Positions 1 to 8,129 of a stretch of DNA of 51,618 nt are shown in pieces. The translations under genes and the position numbers were made by a program. The notes beneath the pieces were generated by a model that worked only from the letters and a program-made list of their open reading frames with translations, was not told where the DNA came from and searched no databases. This DNA is from Proteobacteria bacterium SG_bin9 (GTDB lineage: Bacteria; Pseudomonadota; Alphaproteobacteria; Rhizobiales; Xanthobacteraceae), in the NCBI GenBank assembly GCA_002083525.1, contig LWDM01000007.1, forward strand, positions 1-51,618, written 5' to 3'. The first letter of the stretch is position 1, and each line of letters begins with the position of its first letter.

Positions 1-842
1 ACGACGGTGTTGTAGGCGCGGCCGAGGCGCGTGATCGAGTCGAGAAGGATCACGACGTCGCGGCCGTGTTCGACCAGACGCTTGGCCTTCTCGATCACCA
101 TCTCGGCGACCTGGACGTGACGCACCGCCGGCTCGTCGAAGGTCGAGGAGATCACCTCGCCCTTCACCGAGCGCTGCATGTCGGTGACTTCTTCCGGACG
201 CTCGTCGATCAGAAGCACGATCAGATAGCAGTCCGGATGATTCGCCGTGATCGAGTGCGCGATGTTCTGCATCAGCACGGTCTTACCGGTGCGCGGCGGC
301 GCCACGATCAGTGCGCGCTGGCCTTTGCCGATCGGCGCGACAATGTCGATAACCCTTGCAGACAGGTCTTTTCTCGTCGGGTCTTCCAGCTCGAGGCGGA
401 AGCGTTCGTCCGGGAAGAGCGGCGTGAGGTTGTCGAAATTGACCTTGTGCTTGGCCTTTTCCGAGTCTTCGAAGTTCAGCGTGTTGACCTTCAGCAGCGC
501 GAAGTAGCGTTCGCCTTCCTTCGGGCTACGAATATGGCCTTCGATGGTATCGCCGGTGCGCAAACCGAAGCGGCGGATCTGCGAGGGCGAGACATAGATG
601 TCGTCGGGGCCGGGCAAGTAGTTCGCGTCCGGCGAACGCAAGAAGCCGAAGCCGTCAGAGAGAACTTCGACGACGCCTTCACCGATGATGTCGGTTTCCT
701 GGATCGCGAGCTGTTTCAGAATCGCGAACATCAGCTCCTGCTTGCGCATGGTCGGAGCGTTTTCGACCCCAAGCTCTTCCGCGAACGACACGAGTTCGGC
801 TGGAGTCTTGGCCTTGAGGTCCTGGAGTTTCATTTCCCGCAT
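1..842 (-). CDS. rho: Transcription termination factor Rho (partial, C-terminus off window)
   Basis: Rho is the hexameric RNA helicase that ends transcription at Rho-dependent sites. The first 280 residues are visible. They start MREMKLQDLK and carry the N-terminal helical RNA-binding lead (about 1-50), a cold-shock-type RNA-binding fold with GFGFLR at 64-69, the Walker A motif APPRTGKT at 181-188 and the Walker B region DVVILLDS at 262-269. The window edge cuts the gene within the ATPase domain, just after TRLGRAYNTVV. A start three codons further in (833, MKLQDLK) is also possible. The gene reads leftward, downstream of hemJ but with its own leader of about 300 bp. A promoter-like pair sits at 1017-1045. 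Identification is by conserved sequence over the whole visible part. Confidence 0.97.
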   Translation of the reverse strand, partial: MREMKLQDLKAKTPAELVSFAEELGVENAPTMRKQELMFAILKQLAIQETDIIGEGVVEVLSDGFGFLRSPDANYLPGPDDIYVSPSQIRRFGLRTGDTIEGHIRSPKEGERYFALLKVNTLNFEDSEKAKHKVNFDNLTPLFPDERFRLELEDPTRKDLSARVIDIVAPIGKGQRALIVAPPRTGKTVLMQNIAHSITANHPDCYLIVLLIDERPEEVTDMQRSVKGEVISSTFDEPAVRHVQVAEMVIEKAKRLVEHGRDVVILLDSITRLGRAYNTV

Positions 843-1143
843 TGGGGTGGTCCTGTAGAAGTACGAAGAGGGGGGTCAGGCTGCTGGCGATGCGCGAATC
901 AAAAATCCGCAGAATCAGTAGCGAGGAAGTGCCCGTCGGGAGGCCTTGAACTCGATGCGGTCTCCGGCTCGATGACCGGACACGGACCACATCCGCCTTT
1001 TGGGTGGGATACGGACAATATAGAAAATCGGTTCACATCCCGCAAGCAGAACGCAGCGCGACAGAGTTGCGCACAAACGGGTTTTTCCCGCTTTTTCACA
1101 GCCTTAGGTTATGTTGCGCCGCAATACACAGCGGCAGAGCTGC
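843..1143. other. rho-hemJ intergenic region
   Basis: About 300 bp without a credible gene. It is more AT-rich than its surroundings around 1000-1110. It holds the promoter-like pair at 1017-1045 and two GANTC sites (896-900 and 912-916). A long leader is common for rho genes, which are often autoregulated, but I see no clear hairpin attenuator. Confidence 0.5.
1017..1045 (-). promoter_or_regulatory. Candidate sigma-70 promoter of rho
   Basis: On the minus strand TTGCGG (positions 1045-1040) is followed after exactly 17 bp by TATATT (1022-1017). This matches the housekeeping consensus at 4/6 and 5/6 positions. It would give rho a leader of roughly 165 nt. This is inference from sequence only. 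Confidence 0.45.
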
Positions 1144-1566
1144 CTAAAATGGCTTCACAATCACCAAAATGACGATCCCGATCATTAAAACAGTCGGTAC
1201 CTCATTGATAATACGATAGAATTTGGCAGATCGGGTATTCCGGTCGGCGGCGAAGTCCTTGACCCAACGGCTGAAAAAGCCATGGACCGCCGACAGCGCG
1301 ATCACCAGAGCCAACTTTCCATGCATCCAGCCTGAGGAAATCCAGCCGCCCTTCCAGATCAACCAAATCCCGGCCAGCCAGGTGACCGCCATAGCCGGAT
1401 TGATGATCGCCTTGAGAAGCCGGCGCTCCATCACTTTGAAGGTCTCGGACTGCGGCGAGCCCGGTGGCGCATCGCAGTGATAAACAAACAACCGCGGCAG
1501 ATAGAGCATGCCGGCCATCCAGGAGATGACCGCGATCACATGCAGGGCCTTGATCCACTCGTACAT
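1144..1566 (-). CDS. hemJ: Protoporphyrinogen oxidase HemJ
   Basis: HemJ is a small integral membrane protein that oxidises protoporphyrinogen IX to protoporphyrin IX, the penultimate step of heme synthesis. It is the usual form in bacteria lacking HemG and HemY. The 140-residue product has the family length and about four hydrophobic segments. The N-terminal segment carries the conserved His in ALHVIAVISWMAGMLYLPR, and a basic, Trp-rich loop WLIWKGGW lies near residues 68-75. Start at MYEWIK. It reads in the same direction as rho. In relatives hemE often sits beside it; here the upstream side is the gene-free region 1567-2022, so hemE is not adjacent. Confidence 0.9.
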   Translation of the reverse strand: MYEWIKALHVIAVISWMAGMLYLPRLFVYHCDAPPGSPQSETFKVMERRLLKAIINPAMAVTWLAGIWLIWKGGWISSGWMHGKLALVIALSAVHGFFSRWVKDFAADRNTRSAKFYRIINEVPTVLMIGIVILVIVKPF

Positions 1567-2022
1567 GCGCGCGCCGAAATCTCACTGCCGACAAGGAACG
1601 TTTGGCGGATAAAGCCATTGATCGGGGCACAGAGCCAGCGAGATTTCCCGAAACGCCTTCCTTCTAATCCATCTTTAGATTCTTAAGGTTTGAGTCTGAG
1701 TGAGCGTGAAATTGACTCACGACTCGTTATTCGCTGCAGCCTCAACTTTCATCCACATCGCCGTGCTGTGATCCCTGCTGTCAGGCAATCGTCGACGGTG
1801 GCAGATGCGGTTGCTGACTCAGTGACTTGCGCCGATTCATCCACGCATTATCAAGAGACAGGCCGGGATTATCCCACTATCATAATGAGTGCTTGCCGTT
1901 GTCATCCCGAAGGTGAGCCCTGTGAATGGAAAACCGGGTTATCCCGGAGGCGATGAGGCGAGGGGATCGATCGCGGTGATACTCCACATTGATTCACAGC
2001 GCATACAGAGCAGGCTGTGCGG
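1567..2022. other. Gene-free region, candidate chromosomal replication origin
   Basis: A 456-bp stretch without a credible gene lies between leftward hemJ-rho and rightward ppsR-maf-coaE-dnaQ. Seven GANTC sites (the CcrM methylase target) start at 1678, 1692, 1714, 1721, 1816, 1834 and 1991; about one would be expected by chance in that 318 bp. DnaA-box-like 9-mers are TCATCCACA at 1749-1757 (one mismatch to TTATCCACA), TCATCCACG at 1837-1845 and TTATCAAGA at 1848-1856 (two mismatches each). An AT-richer patch with CTTAAG lies at 1660-1690. In Caulobacter crescentus the origin lies between hemE and the gene of the same DUF299/ppsR family. Calling this an origin is an inference from position and motif content. 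The same bases may also hold the ppsR promoter. Confidence 0.45.
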
Positions 2023-2865
2023 ATGACACCGGCGAGCGGCAGTTACTTTCATCTGCATCTGATTTCGGACTCGACCGGCGAAACGCTGATCACGGTGGCG
2101 CGCGCGGTGGCCGCGCAATACGCAAACGTGACGCCGGTGGAGCATGTCTATCCGCTGGTGCGCAGCCAAAAGCAGCTCGATCGCGTATTGGCGGAGATCG
2201 AAGAATCGCCGGGCATCGTTCTGTTCACACTGCTTGAAGAGGACCTGGTCTCGAAGCTCGAAGAGAAGTGCAAGGACCTCAACATTCCGAGCCTCTCGGT
2301 GCTGGGTCCGGTGCTGCAGCTGTTTCGCGCCTATCTCGGCGCCGACAGCAATCACAAGGTCGGTGCGCAGCATGTGCTGAATGCCGAGTACTTCAAGCGC
2401 ATCGACGCGTTGAACTACACCATGCTGCACGACGACGGGCAGCATGTGGAAGGCCTCAACGACGCGGACGTGGTTCTGGTCGGCGTCTCACGCACCTCAA
2501 AAACTCCGACATCGATCTATCTCGCCAACCGCGGTATCCGCACCGCCAATGTGCCGCTGGTGCCAGGTATTCCGGTTCCGCATCAGCTTGAGTCGCTAAC
2601 CAAACCGCTGGTCGTGAGTTTGCATGCGACGCCGGAGCGCCTGATCCAGATCAGGCAGAACCGCATCCTCAGCATGGGCGCACCGGTCGGTGACGACACT
2701 TACGTCGATCGTCAGTCCGTGACCGACGAAGTCGCGTTTGCGCGCCGGCTATGCGCCAAACACGGCTGGGCGGTGCTCGATGTGACACGGCGCTCGATCG
2801 AGGAAACATCCGCCGCGATCATGAAGCTGTTTGCCGACCGTCAGAGGCAGCGGATACCGGAATGA
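2023..2865 (+). CDS. ppsR: Pyruvate,water dikinase (PEP synthetase) regulatory protein, DUF299 family
   Basis: A bifunctional kinase/pyrophosphorylase that switches PEP synthetase or pyruvate phosphate dikinase off and on by ADP-dependent phosphorylation and phosphate-dependent dephosphorylation. The 280-residue product opens with the family signature FHLHLISDSTGET (9-21) and has a P-loop-like GVSRTSKT at 154-161 followed by PTSIYLA. I chose the ATG at 2023, behind the purine-rich AGCAGG at 2009-2014; a GTG at 2017 is an in-frame alternative. The stop overlaps the maf start (ATGA), so the two are probably cotranslated. The gene heads the ppsR-maf-coaE-dnaQ run. Which dikinase it controls here cannot be told from the window. 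Confidence 0.92.
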   Translation: MTPASGSYFHLHLISDSTGETLITVARAVAAQYANVTPVEHVYPLVRSQKQLDRVLAEIEESPGIVLFTLLEEDLVSKLEEKCKDLNIPSLSVLGPVLQLFRAYLGADSNHKVGAQHVLNAEYFKRIDALNYTMLHDDGQHVEGLNDADVVLVGVSRTSKTPTSIYLANRGIRTANVPLVPGIPVPHQLESLTKPLVVSLHATPERLIQIRQNRILSMGAPVGDDTYVDRQSVTDEVAFARRLCAKHGWAVLDVTRRSIEETSAAIMKLFADRQRQRIPE

Positions 2866-3470
2866 GTATCTGGCGAGGAGAGAATCCGCTCGTGCTGGCC
2901 TCGCAAAGCCGTGCGCGCCAGATGCTGCTCGGCAATGCCGGCCTGTCGTTCGAAGCGTTGCCGGCAGATATCGACGAGCGCGGAGTGGTTGCGTCTGCAA
3001 AGCTCAGCGACCCGATCGCGATCGCCCGGCATCTCGCACGAGAAAAAGCGATTCATGTCTCGCAGCAGCGCGCTGGGCAGTTTGTGATCGGCGCCGATCA
3101 GACGCTGGCACTTGGATCGCGACAGTTTAACAAGCCGGCGGGCCGGGCACAGGCGGCTGAACAGCTCGCAGCGCTTGCCGGCAAGACCCATGAGTTGCAT
3201 TCCGCTGTTTGCGTCGTGAGCGACAGCAAGGTCCTGTTCGACCACGTGTCGTCGGCGCGTCTCACCGTGCGGTCGCTGACGGCATCGCAGATCGACGCTT
3301 ATCTTGATGTAGCGGGAGATAAAGTGACGACAAGTGTCGGTGCCTATCAGCTCGAGGGGTTAGGTATTCACCTGTTCGAGCGAATCGAGGGTGATCATTT
3401 CACGATCCTCGGGCTACCGTTGCTGCCGCTGCTGGATTTTCTGCGCGGGCGCGGCTTGCTCGCGATCTAG
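2862..3470 (+). CDS. maf: Maf-family nucleotide pyrophosphatase
   Basis: Maf proteins hydrolyse non-canonical or modified nucleoside triphosphates to monophosphates, keeping them out of nucleic acids, and some affect septation. The 202-residue product has the N-terminal family motif PLVLASQSRARQMLL (8-22), the central VIGADQTL (the catalytic Asp region) and KPAGRAQAAEQLAALAGKTHEL. GADQTL rather than the dTTPase-type GADT points to the YceF-like side of the family, though substrate cannot be assigned safely. The ATG at 2862 overlaps the ppsR stop. Longer reading to an upstream ATG would run inside ppsR and adds no conserved sequence. Confidence 0.92.
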   Translation: MSIWRGENPLVLASQSRARQMLLGNAGLSFEALPADIDERGVVASAKLSDPIAIARHLAREKAIHVSQQRAGQFVIGADQTLALGSRQFNKPAGRAQAAEQLAALAGKTHELHSAVCVVSDSKVLFDHVSSARLTVRSLTASQIDAYLDVAGDKVTTSVGAYQLEGLGIHLFERIEGDHFTILGLPLLPLLDFLRGRGLLAI

Positions 3471-3491
3471 AAGGGTTTTCGGGACGTCGCG

Positions 3492-4091
3492 ATGATTGTG
3501 CTGGGACTGACGGGTTCGATCGGGATGGGCAAGTCGACCACCGCCAAACTGTTTATGGAGGCGGGCGTGCCGGTCTACGACGCCGATGCGACCGTCCATA
3601 AGATTTACGAGGGTGAAGCCACGCCGCTCATCGAAGCAGCATTTCCCGGCACGACGGCCGGCGGCAAGGTCGACCGGCAAAAGCTGTCGGCGCGGGTGGT
3701 GCACGACGCGGCGGCGATGAAGCAGCTTGAGGGCATCGTGCATCCGCTGCTGCGCTCGCATCATCAGAAATTTCTCGACGACGCGGAACGCTCCGGTGCT
3801 CCGGTGGCGGTGGTCGATGTGCCGCTGCTTTATGAGACCGGCGGCGAGAAGCGGGTCGATGCGGTGGTGGTGGTCACCACGTCGCCGGAGGTCCAGCGCG
3901 CGCGTATTCTCGCCCGCGAGAACATGGATGAGGCGAAGCTCGACGCGATCTTGGCGCGGCAGTTGCCGGATGCCGAGAAGCGCAAGCGGGCGGATTTCGT
4001 GGTGGATACCTCGCACGGACTTGACCCGGTTCGCGATCGCATCCGCGATATTCTCGTCGAGGCTGCTAAACTGCCGCAGCGGCGGAGCTGA
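3492..4091 (+). CDS. coaE: Dephospho-CoA kinase
   Basis: Catalyses the last step of coenzyme A synthesis, ATP-dependent phosphorylation of the 3'-hydroxyl of dephospho-CoA. The 199-residue protein starts MIVLGLTGSIGMGKSTTA with the P-loop GSIGMGKS at residues 8-15. It has the substrate-binding VPVYDADATVHKIYE near 30-44 and the lid-region sequence VVDVPLLYETG. Length is typical. It starts 21 bp after maf and is followed by dnaQ. Pantothenate kinase, which starts the same pathway, is encoded at 17123-18085. Confidence 0.96.
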   Translation: MIVLGLTGSIGMGKSTTAKLFMEAGVPVYDADATVHKIYEGEATPLIEAAFPGTTAGGKVDRQKLSARVVHDAAAMKQLEGIVHPLLRSHHQKFLDDAERSGAPVAVVDVPLLYETGGEKRVDAVVVVTTSPEVQRARILARENMDEAKLDAILARQLPDAEKRKRADFVVDTSHGLDPVRDRIRDILVEAAKLPQRRS

Positions 4092-4129
4092 TTCGCCCGA
4101 CCAACCCGGCTGAATCCAGTTCAGAACTC

Positions 4130-4819
4130 ATGCGCGAAATCATTCTCGATACCGAAACCACTGGCCTCGATGCCTTGAATGGCGATCGGCTGGTCGAAAT
4201 CGGTTGCGTCGAGCTGATCAATCGCATGCCGACCGGACAGACGTATCACGTCTACATCAATCCGCAGCGCGCGATGGCGCGCGAGGCGTTCGAGGTGCAC
4301 GGCCTCTCGACCGAGTTTCTCGCCGACAAGCCGCTGTTTGCCGAGATCGTCCCGGATTTCCTGGCCTTCATCGGCGACTCGCCGCTGGTGATCCACAACG
4401 CGTCGTTCGACATCGGCTTTATCAACGCCGAGCTCGACCGGGCAGGGCATCCGATTGTACCGCGCGAGCGCCTCGTCGATACACTGATGCTGGCACGGCG
4501 CAAGCATCCAGGCGTTTCGAACCGGCTCGACGATCTCTGCTCGCGCTACAACATCGACAACTCCCACCGCACCAAGCACGGTGCGTTGCTCGACGCAGAG
4601 TTGCTGGCTGAGGTCTACATCGATCTCATCGGTGCGCGGCAATCGCAGCTCGGTCTGTCGCAGACTCAGGAAATCCGCATTCGCGGCCGGGCCGATGCGC
4701 CGCGCCGTCAGCGCGAAATACCACTGGTGCCGCGCCTCACCGACGCCGATCGCGAGGCGCACCGCGCCTTCGTCGCGACGCTCGGCGAGAAGCAGCTCTG
4801 GAGCGATTATTTCGCCTGA
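4130..4819 (+). CDS. dnaQ: DNA polymerase III subunit epsilon (3'-5' proofreading exonuclease)
   Basis: Epsilon is the proofreading subunit of the replicative polymerase core. All DEDDh exonuclease residues are visible in the 229-residue product: D7 and E9 in ILDTETTG (Exo I), D94 in HNASFDIGF (Exo II), and H150 and D155 in HRTKHGALLDAEL (Exo III). The C-terminal part after about 180 is the tail that in E. coli binds the alpha subunit. It is the last gene of the ppsR-maf-coaE-dnaQ run and ends just before the bidirectional hairpin at 4841-4869. Confidence 0.96.
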   Translation: MREIILDTETTGLDALNGDRLVEIGCVELINRMPTGQTYHVYINPQRAMAREAFEVHGLSTEFLADKPLFAEIVPDFLAFIGDSPLVIHNASFDIGFINAELDRAGHPIVPRERLVDTLMLARRKHPGVSNRLDDLCSRYNIDNSHRTKHGALLDAELLAEVYIDLIGARQSQLGLSQTQEIRIRGRADAPRRQREIPLVPRLTDADREAHRAFVATLGEKQLWSDYFA

Positions 4820-4840
4820 GCCATCCAGCGGCCAGAAACA

Positions 4841-4869
4841 AAAATGCCCGCGGCGATCGCGGGCATTTT
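4841..4869. terminator. Bidirectional rho-independent terminator between dnaQ and secB
   Basis: A perfect 12-bp stem, AAAATGCCCGCG / CGCGGGCATTTT with a 5-nt loop, sits between the convergent ends of dnaQ and secB. Flanking A and T runs give it the A-stem-T form on both strands. Confidence 0.9.
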
Positions 4870-4890
4870 GCTTTTCGGCTTTGAGCAAAC

Positions 4891-5373
4891 TCAGCTCGGC
4901 TTTGCGCCCAGCTGCTGTTCGGCCTGGCGCGCCATGTTCTGGCGATAGAGGCTGACGAAATCCACCGGATCGAGCATCAGCGGCGGGAAGCCGCCATCGC
5001 GCACCGAGGTCGCGATGATTTCGCGCGCGAACGGGAAGAGGAGACGCGGGCACTCGATCATGACCAGCGGATGCAGATTTTCCTTCGGCACATTCTGGAT
5101 GCGGAAGACGCCGGCGTAGGCCAGCTCGAACGAAAACATCACCTGGCCACCGGTTTCGGCCTTGCCCTCGATCGAGAGCACGACCTCGAAATCGTTCTCC
5201 GCGAGCGCGTTGGCGCCGACGTTGATCTGGATGTTGATGGCGGGCTGCTGTTGCTGCTGGCCGAGCGAGGCCGGCGCGTTCGGGTTCTCGAACGAGAGAT
5301 CCTTGGTGTACTGCGCCAGAACGTTCAGTTGCGGCGGGGCTTCCTCTTGGGGCGTGCCGTTGCCATTGGTCAT
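4891..5373 (-). CDS. secB: Protein-export chaperone SecB
   Basis: SecB is a tetrameric cytosolic chaperone that holds preproteins unfolded and passes them to SecA. The 160-residue product has the family core INIQINVGANALAEND, ETGGQVMFSFELAYAGVF and PRLLFPFAREIIATSVRDGGFPPLMLDPVDF, with the SecA-contact region and the conserved Pro-rich stretch near 125-145. A Gln-rich patch (LGQQQQQP) near 38-45 precedes the core and is common in rhizobial SecB. The gene converges on dnaQ across a shared terminator and has its own upstream region of about 470 bp. Confidence 0.96.
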   Translation of the reverse strand: MTNGNGTPQEEAPPQLNVLAQYTKDLSFENPNAPASLGQQQQQPAINIQINVGANALAENDFEVVLSIEGKAETGGQVMFSFELAYAGVFRIQNVPKENLHPLVMIECPRLLFPFAREIIATSVRDGGFPPLMLDPVDFVSLYRQNMARQAEQQLGAKPS

Positions 5374-5842
5374 AAAGGTATCTCCAAGGATCGTTTTAGA
5401 GGATCGTTTCAGATCAATTTCGGATCAATCTCGAGGGCACGCCGTTATCAGACTGGTCAAAAACCCGTCACGCCCGTGCCGTTGCGACCCGGTGAAGGGT
5501 ATTTCAGCCGCCCGCGAGCGGCCTTGCCTGATTGCGCGCCTTGCGGGGCGAGTGGCTAACATAGGCCCGCGCCACTCCACAAGGACGATGGGCCGCAGGC
5601 GGATGTCGGAGGTTGGCCTGAGCAGCCGGATCGTCTAGAATTCGGCGGATTCAGCGGCAAAAACGGCCCTCTAGCAGGTCCGTTGACCGGCTCTGGATGT
5701 GACGAAATCAATACGGCGGGCAGCCTTGGCTAGCGGGCGGCGCGTCACCACGTGAAGCCAGTTGCTGCCGGAGCGGTCCCGCGGTTCCCAGGCCGCGCTG
5801 TGCCGGGCGATAGAGCGGCATCGACCAGAAAGCGAATACGAC
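5374..5842. other. secB-Tim44 divergent intergenic region
   Basis: About 470 bp between leftward secB and rightward Tim44, without a credible gene. Near secB it holds a short direct repeat GGATCGTTT (5388-5396 and 5401-5409) and a GATCAAT pair just beyond. Both strands should carry promoters here, but I cannot name convincing -35/-10 pairs. I see no fxsA gene, which some relatives have at this place. Confidence 0.4.
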
Positions 5843-6538
5843 GTGGATATTTACACCATCATCTTCCTGGCCCTCGCGGTCTTCATCTTCCTGCGGCTAC
5901 GCAATGTGCTGGGCCAGCGCACCGGCAGCGAGCAGCCGCCGCGCGCCGCCCGCGATGTGATGCCCGCCGGTCAGGATAACGTGGTTCCGATGCCCGGGCG
6001 CACCATCGATCATGCGCCGCTGGCGCCGACGGAGGAGCCGTCGCCAGTGCAGGAGCGCTGGAAGGGCGTAGCCGAACCCGGCTCGCCGGTGGCCGCCGGC
6101 CTCGATGCGATCGCCGACAAGGATTCCTCGTTCAATGCGCAGCAGTTCATCTCCGGTGCACGCAGCGCCTACGAGATGATCGTGATGGCGTTTGCCAATG
6201 GCGATCGCCGTTCGCTCAAGGATTTGCTGTCGTCGGAAGTTTACGATGGTTTCGAATCGGTGATCCGCGATCGCGAGAAGAGCGAGCAGAAGGCGGAGAC
6301 GCGCTTCGTCTCGATCGACAGGGCGGAAATCGTCAACGCCGACGTTCGCGATCGCGCGGCGCATGTCACGGTGCGCTTCGTCTCGCAGATCATCTCGGCC
6401 ATCCGCGACAAGAACGGCAATGTGATCGATGGCAGCCCCGACAAGGTCACCGATGTCACGGACGTCTGGACATTCGCCCGCGATATGGCGTCGCGCGATC
6501 CGAACTGGAAGCTGGTCGGGACCGACAGCGGCAACTGA
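5843..6538 (+). CDS. Tim44-like / TimA-family inner-membrane-anchored protein
   Basis: A 231-residue protein with one N-terminal membrane segment (DIYTIIFLALAVFIFLRLR, residues 2-20), a charged Pro-rich linker, then a Tim44-like domain from about 110 to the end (FNAQQFISGARSAYEMIVMA and following). Alphaproteobacterial Tim44-like proteins are the bacterial relatives of the mitochondrial import-motor anchor; their bacterial role is not settled. I chose the GTG at 5843 because the membrane segment begins there; residues encoded upstream look unlike protein. The mltA reading frame begins close after the stop. The Tim44-mltA-smr order next to secB is common in this group of bacteria. Confidence 0.85.
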   Translation: MDIYTIIFLALAVFIFLRLRNVLGQRTGSEQPPRAARDVMPAGQDNVVPMPGRTIDHAPLAPTEEPSPVQERWKGVAEPGSPVAAGLDAIADKDSSFNAQQFISGARSAYEMIVMAFANGDRRSLKDLLSSEVYDGFESVIRDREKSEQKAETRFVSIDRAEIVNADVRDRAAHVTVRFVSQIISAIRDKNGNVIDGSPDKVTDVTDVWTFARDMASRDPNWKLVGTDSGN

Positions 6539-6581
6539 TTCAGCGGTAACTCACTCCATCACTCGGCGGCCGCGTCTTGTC

Positions 6582-8129
6582 GTGGCATGTGCCGCAGCGA
6601 TTTTGCTCGGCTCGTTCAGCGACGCAGTTGCGGCCCGCGGCCGTCATCATACCGGCGGTCACCACGGCAAGATCGTCTTTCCGCTCGAAATCGACAACGC
6701 GCAATACGCGCCGCTGACGTGGAGCGATATTCCCGGCTGGGCCGAGGATGATCATCTGCATGCCCTCAAGGCGTTTCGCGTCAGCTGCAATCCGATCACG
6801 CTGCAGACCAAGCCACCGGCGGAGATCAAGGCGCTCGGCACCTCGCTGCGCGATCCTTGTCTTGCCGCGAAGAAGGCGACCGTCAGCGACGCCGCGCAAG
6901 CGCGCGCGTTCTTCGAACAGCATTTCCTCCCCGTGAGCATCTCGAAGCTCGGCGACAACGCCGGCTTCGTTACCGGTTATTTCGAGCCGGTGGTGAACGG
7001 CTCGCGCACGCAGACGGACGAATACAGCGTGCCGATCTATCGCCGTCCGTCGAACCTGTTCGTGCGCGGCTTCAAGCAATCGGCCGGCAGCCTGCCGAAC
7101 AGGGGGCAGGTGTTCCGCAAGATCGGCCGCCGCAAGCTCGTGCCGTATTACGATCGGGCTGAGATCGAGGACGGAATTCTCACCGGCCGCGGGCTCGAGA
7201 TCTGTTATGTGAAGTCGCACACCGATCTCCTGTTCATCCAGATCCAGGGCTCGGCGCGCATCAAGCTCGATGACGGCTCGACCGTGCGCATCAATTACGA
7301 TGCGCATAACGGTTATCCCTACACGCCGGTCGGCCGTGTGCTGATCGACCGCGGTATCGTTCCGCGCGAGCAGATGTCGATGCAGCGCATCCGTGCGTAC
7401 ATGGACGAAAGCCCGGACAATGCGAAGGAGCTGCGCCGGCAGAACCGTTCCTACATCTTCTTCCGCGAGGTGAAGCTCTCCGATCAGGACGAAGCGGTCG
7501 GTGCGCAGGGCGTGCCGCTGACCGCCGGCCGCTCCATCGCCGTCGACAAGGCGCTGCATGTCTACGGTACGCCGTTCTTCATCGAGGGCACGCTGCCGAT
7601 CGAATCCGAACAATCGCAGACGGCATTCCGTCGCCTGATGGTGGCGCAGGACACGGGCTCGGCCATCGTCGGGCCCGCGCGCGCCGACATCTATTTCGGC
7701 GCGGGTGTTGAGGCGGGCAAGGTGTCCGGCCGCCTGAAGCATCCGGCCAGATTCGTGATGCTGATTCCGAAAAGTCTCGATCCGGTGGCGCGCGGCAAGA
7801 CGATGCTGCTGCCGCAAGACCGGCCGTCGGCGAAAATCGCCAAACTGTTTCCGCAGAAAGAGCAAGCGAAGGAGCCGCCGAAAGACGCCGTAAAGCCGGA
7901 GTCGGGCAAGTCGGACAAGCTGACACCCGCGCCTCAGGCCGCGGTTACGCCGAAAGATCAGAAGGACGCCAAGCCGGGCGACAAGCCTGCCGATGCCTCG
8001 GTGGCAAAGGAAGCAGCCTTGCCTGCCGTCGCGCCGCTGTTGCCGGAAGCGCGGCCGAAAGCCGCTCCCCAGATCAAGAAGAAGCGCCGCGTGGGGAGCC
8101 GCCATCGCGGCCATCGCTGGTGGCGATGA
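6582..8129 (+). CDS. mltA: MltA-type membrane-bound lytic murein transglycosylase
   Basis: MltA cleaves the glycan strands of peptidoglycan with formation of 1,6-anhydromuropeptides. Visible are a hydrophobic export signal (ACAAAILLGSFSDAVA), the MltA barrel domain with VTGYFEPVVNGSRTQ and LLFIQIQGSARIKLDDGS, and the 3D domain, whose Asp residues fall at D357 (VAQDTGSAIVG) and D369 (ARADIYFG). After about residue 400 comes a Lys/Pro/Ala-rich low-complexity tail of some 100 residues, ending in a basic cluster KKKRRVGSRHRGHR, not present in the E. coli enzyme. The start is uncertain. GTG 6582 is the only common start codon near the signal peptide, and ATGs further up (6429, 6453) lie deep inside the Tim44 gene. 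No lipobox is seen, so it may be soluble or tail-anchored to the wall by charge. Confidence 0.88.
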   Translation: MACAAAILLGSFSDAVAARGRHHTGGHHGKIVFPLEIDNAQYAPLTWSDIPGWAEDDHLHALKAFRVSCNPITLQTKPPAEIKALGTSLRDPCLAAKKATVSDAAQARAFFEQHFLPVSISKLGDNAGFVTGYFEPVVNGSRTQTDEYSVPIYRRPSNLFVRGFKQSAGSLPNRGQVFRKIGRRKLVPYYDRAEIEDGILTGRGLEICYVKSHTDLLFIQIQGSARIKLDDGSTVRINYDAHNGYPYTPVGRVLIDRGIVPREQMSMQRIRAYMDESPDNAKELRRQNRSYIFFREVKLSDQDEAVGAQGVPLTAGRSIAVDKALHVYGTPFFIEGTLPIESEQSQTAFRRLMVAQDTGSAIVGPARADIYFGAGVEAGKVSGRLKHPARFVMLIPKSLDPVARGKTMLLPQDRPSAKIAKLFPQKEQAKEPPKDAVKPESGKSDKLTPAPQAAVTPKDQKDAKPGDKPADASVAKEAALPAVAPLLPEARPKAAPQIKKKRRVGSRHRGHRWWR

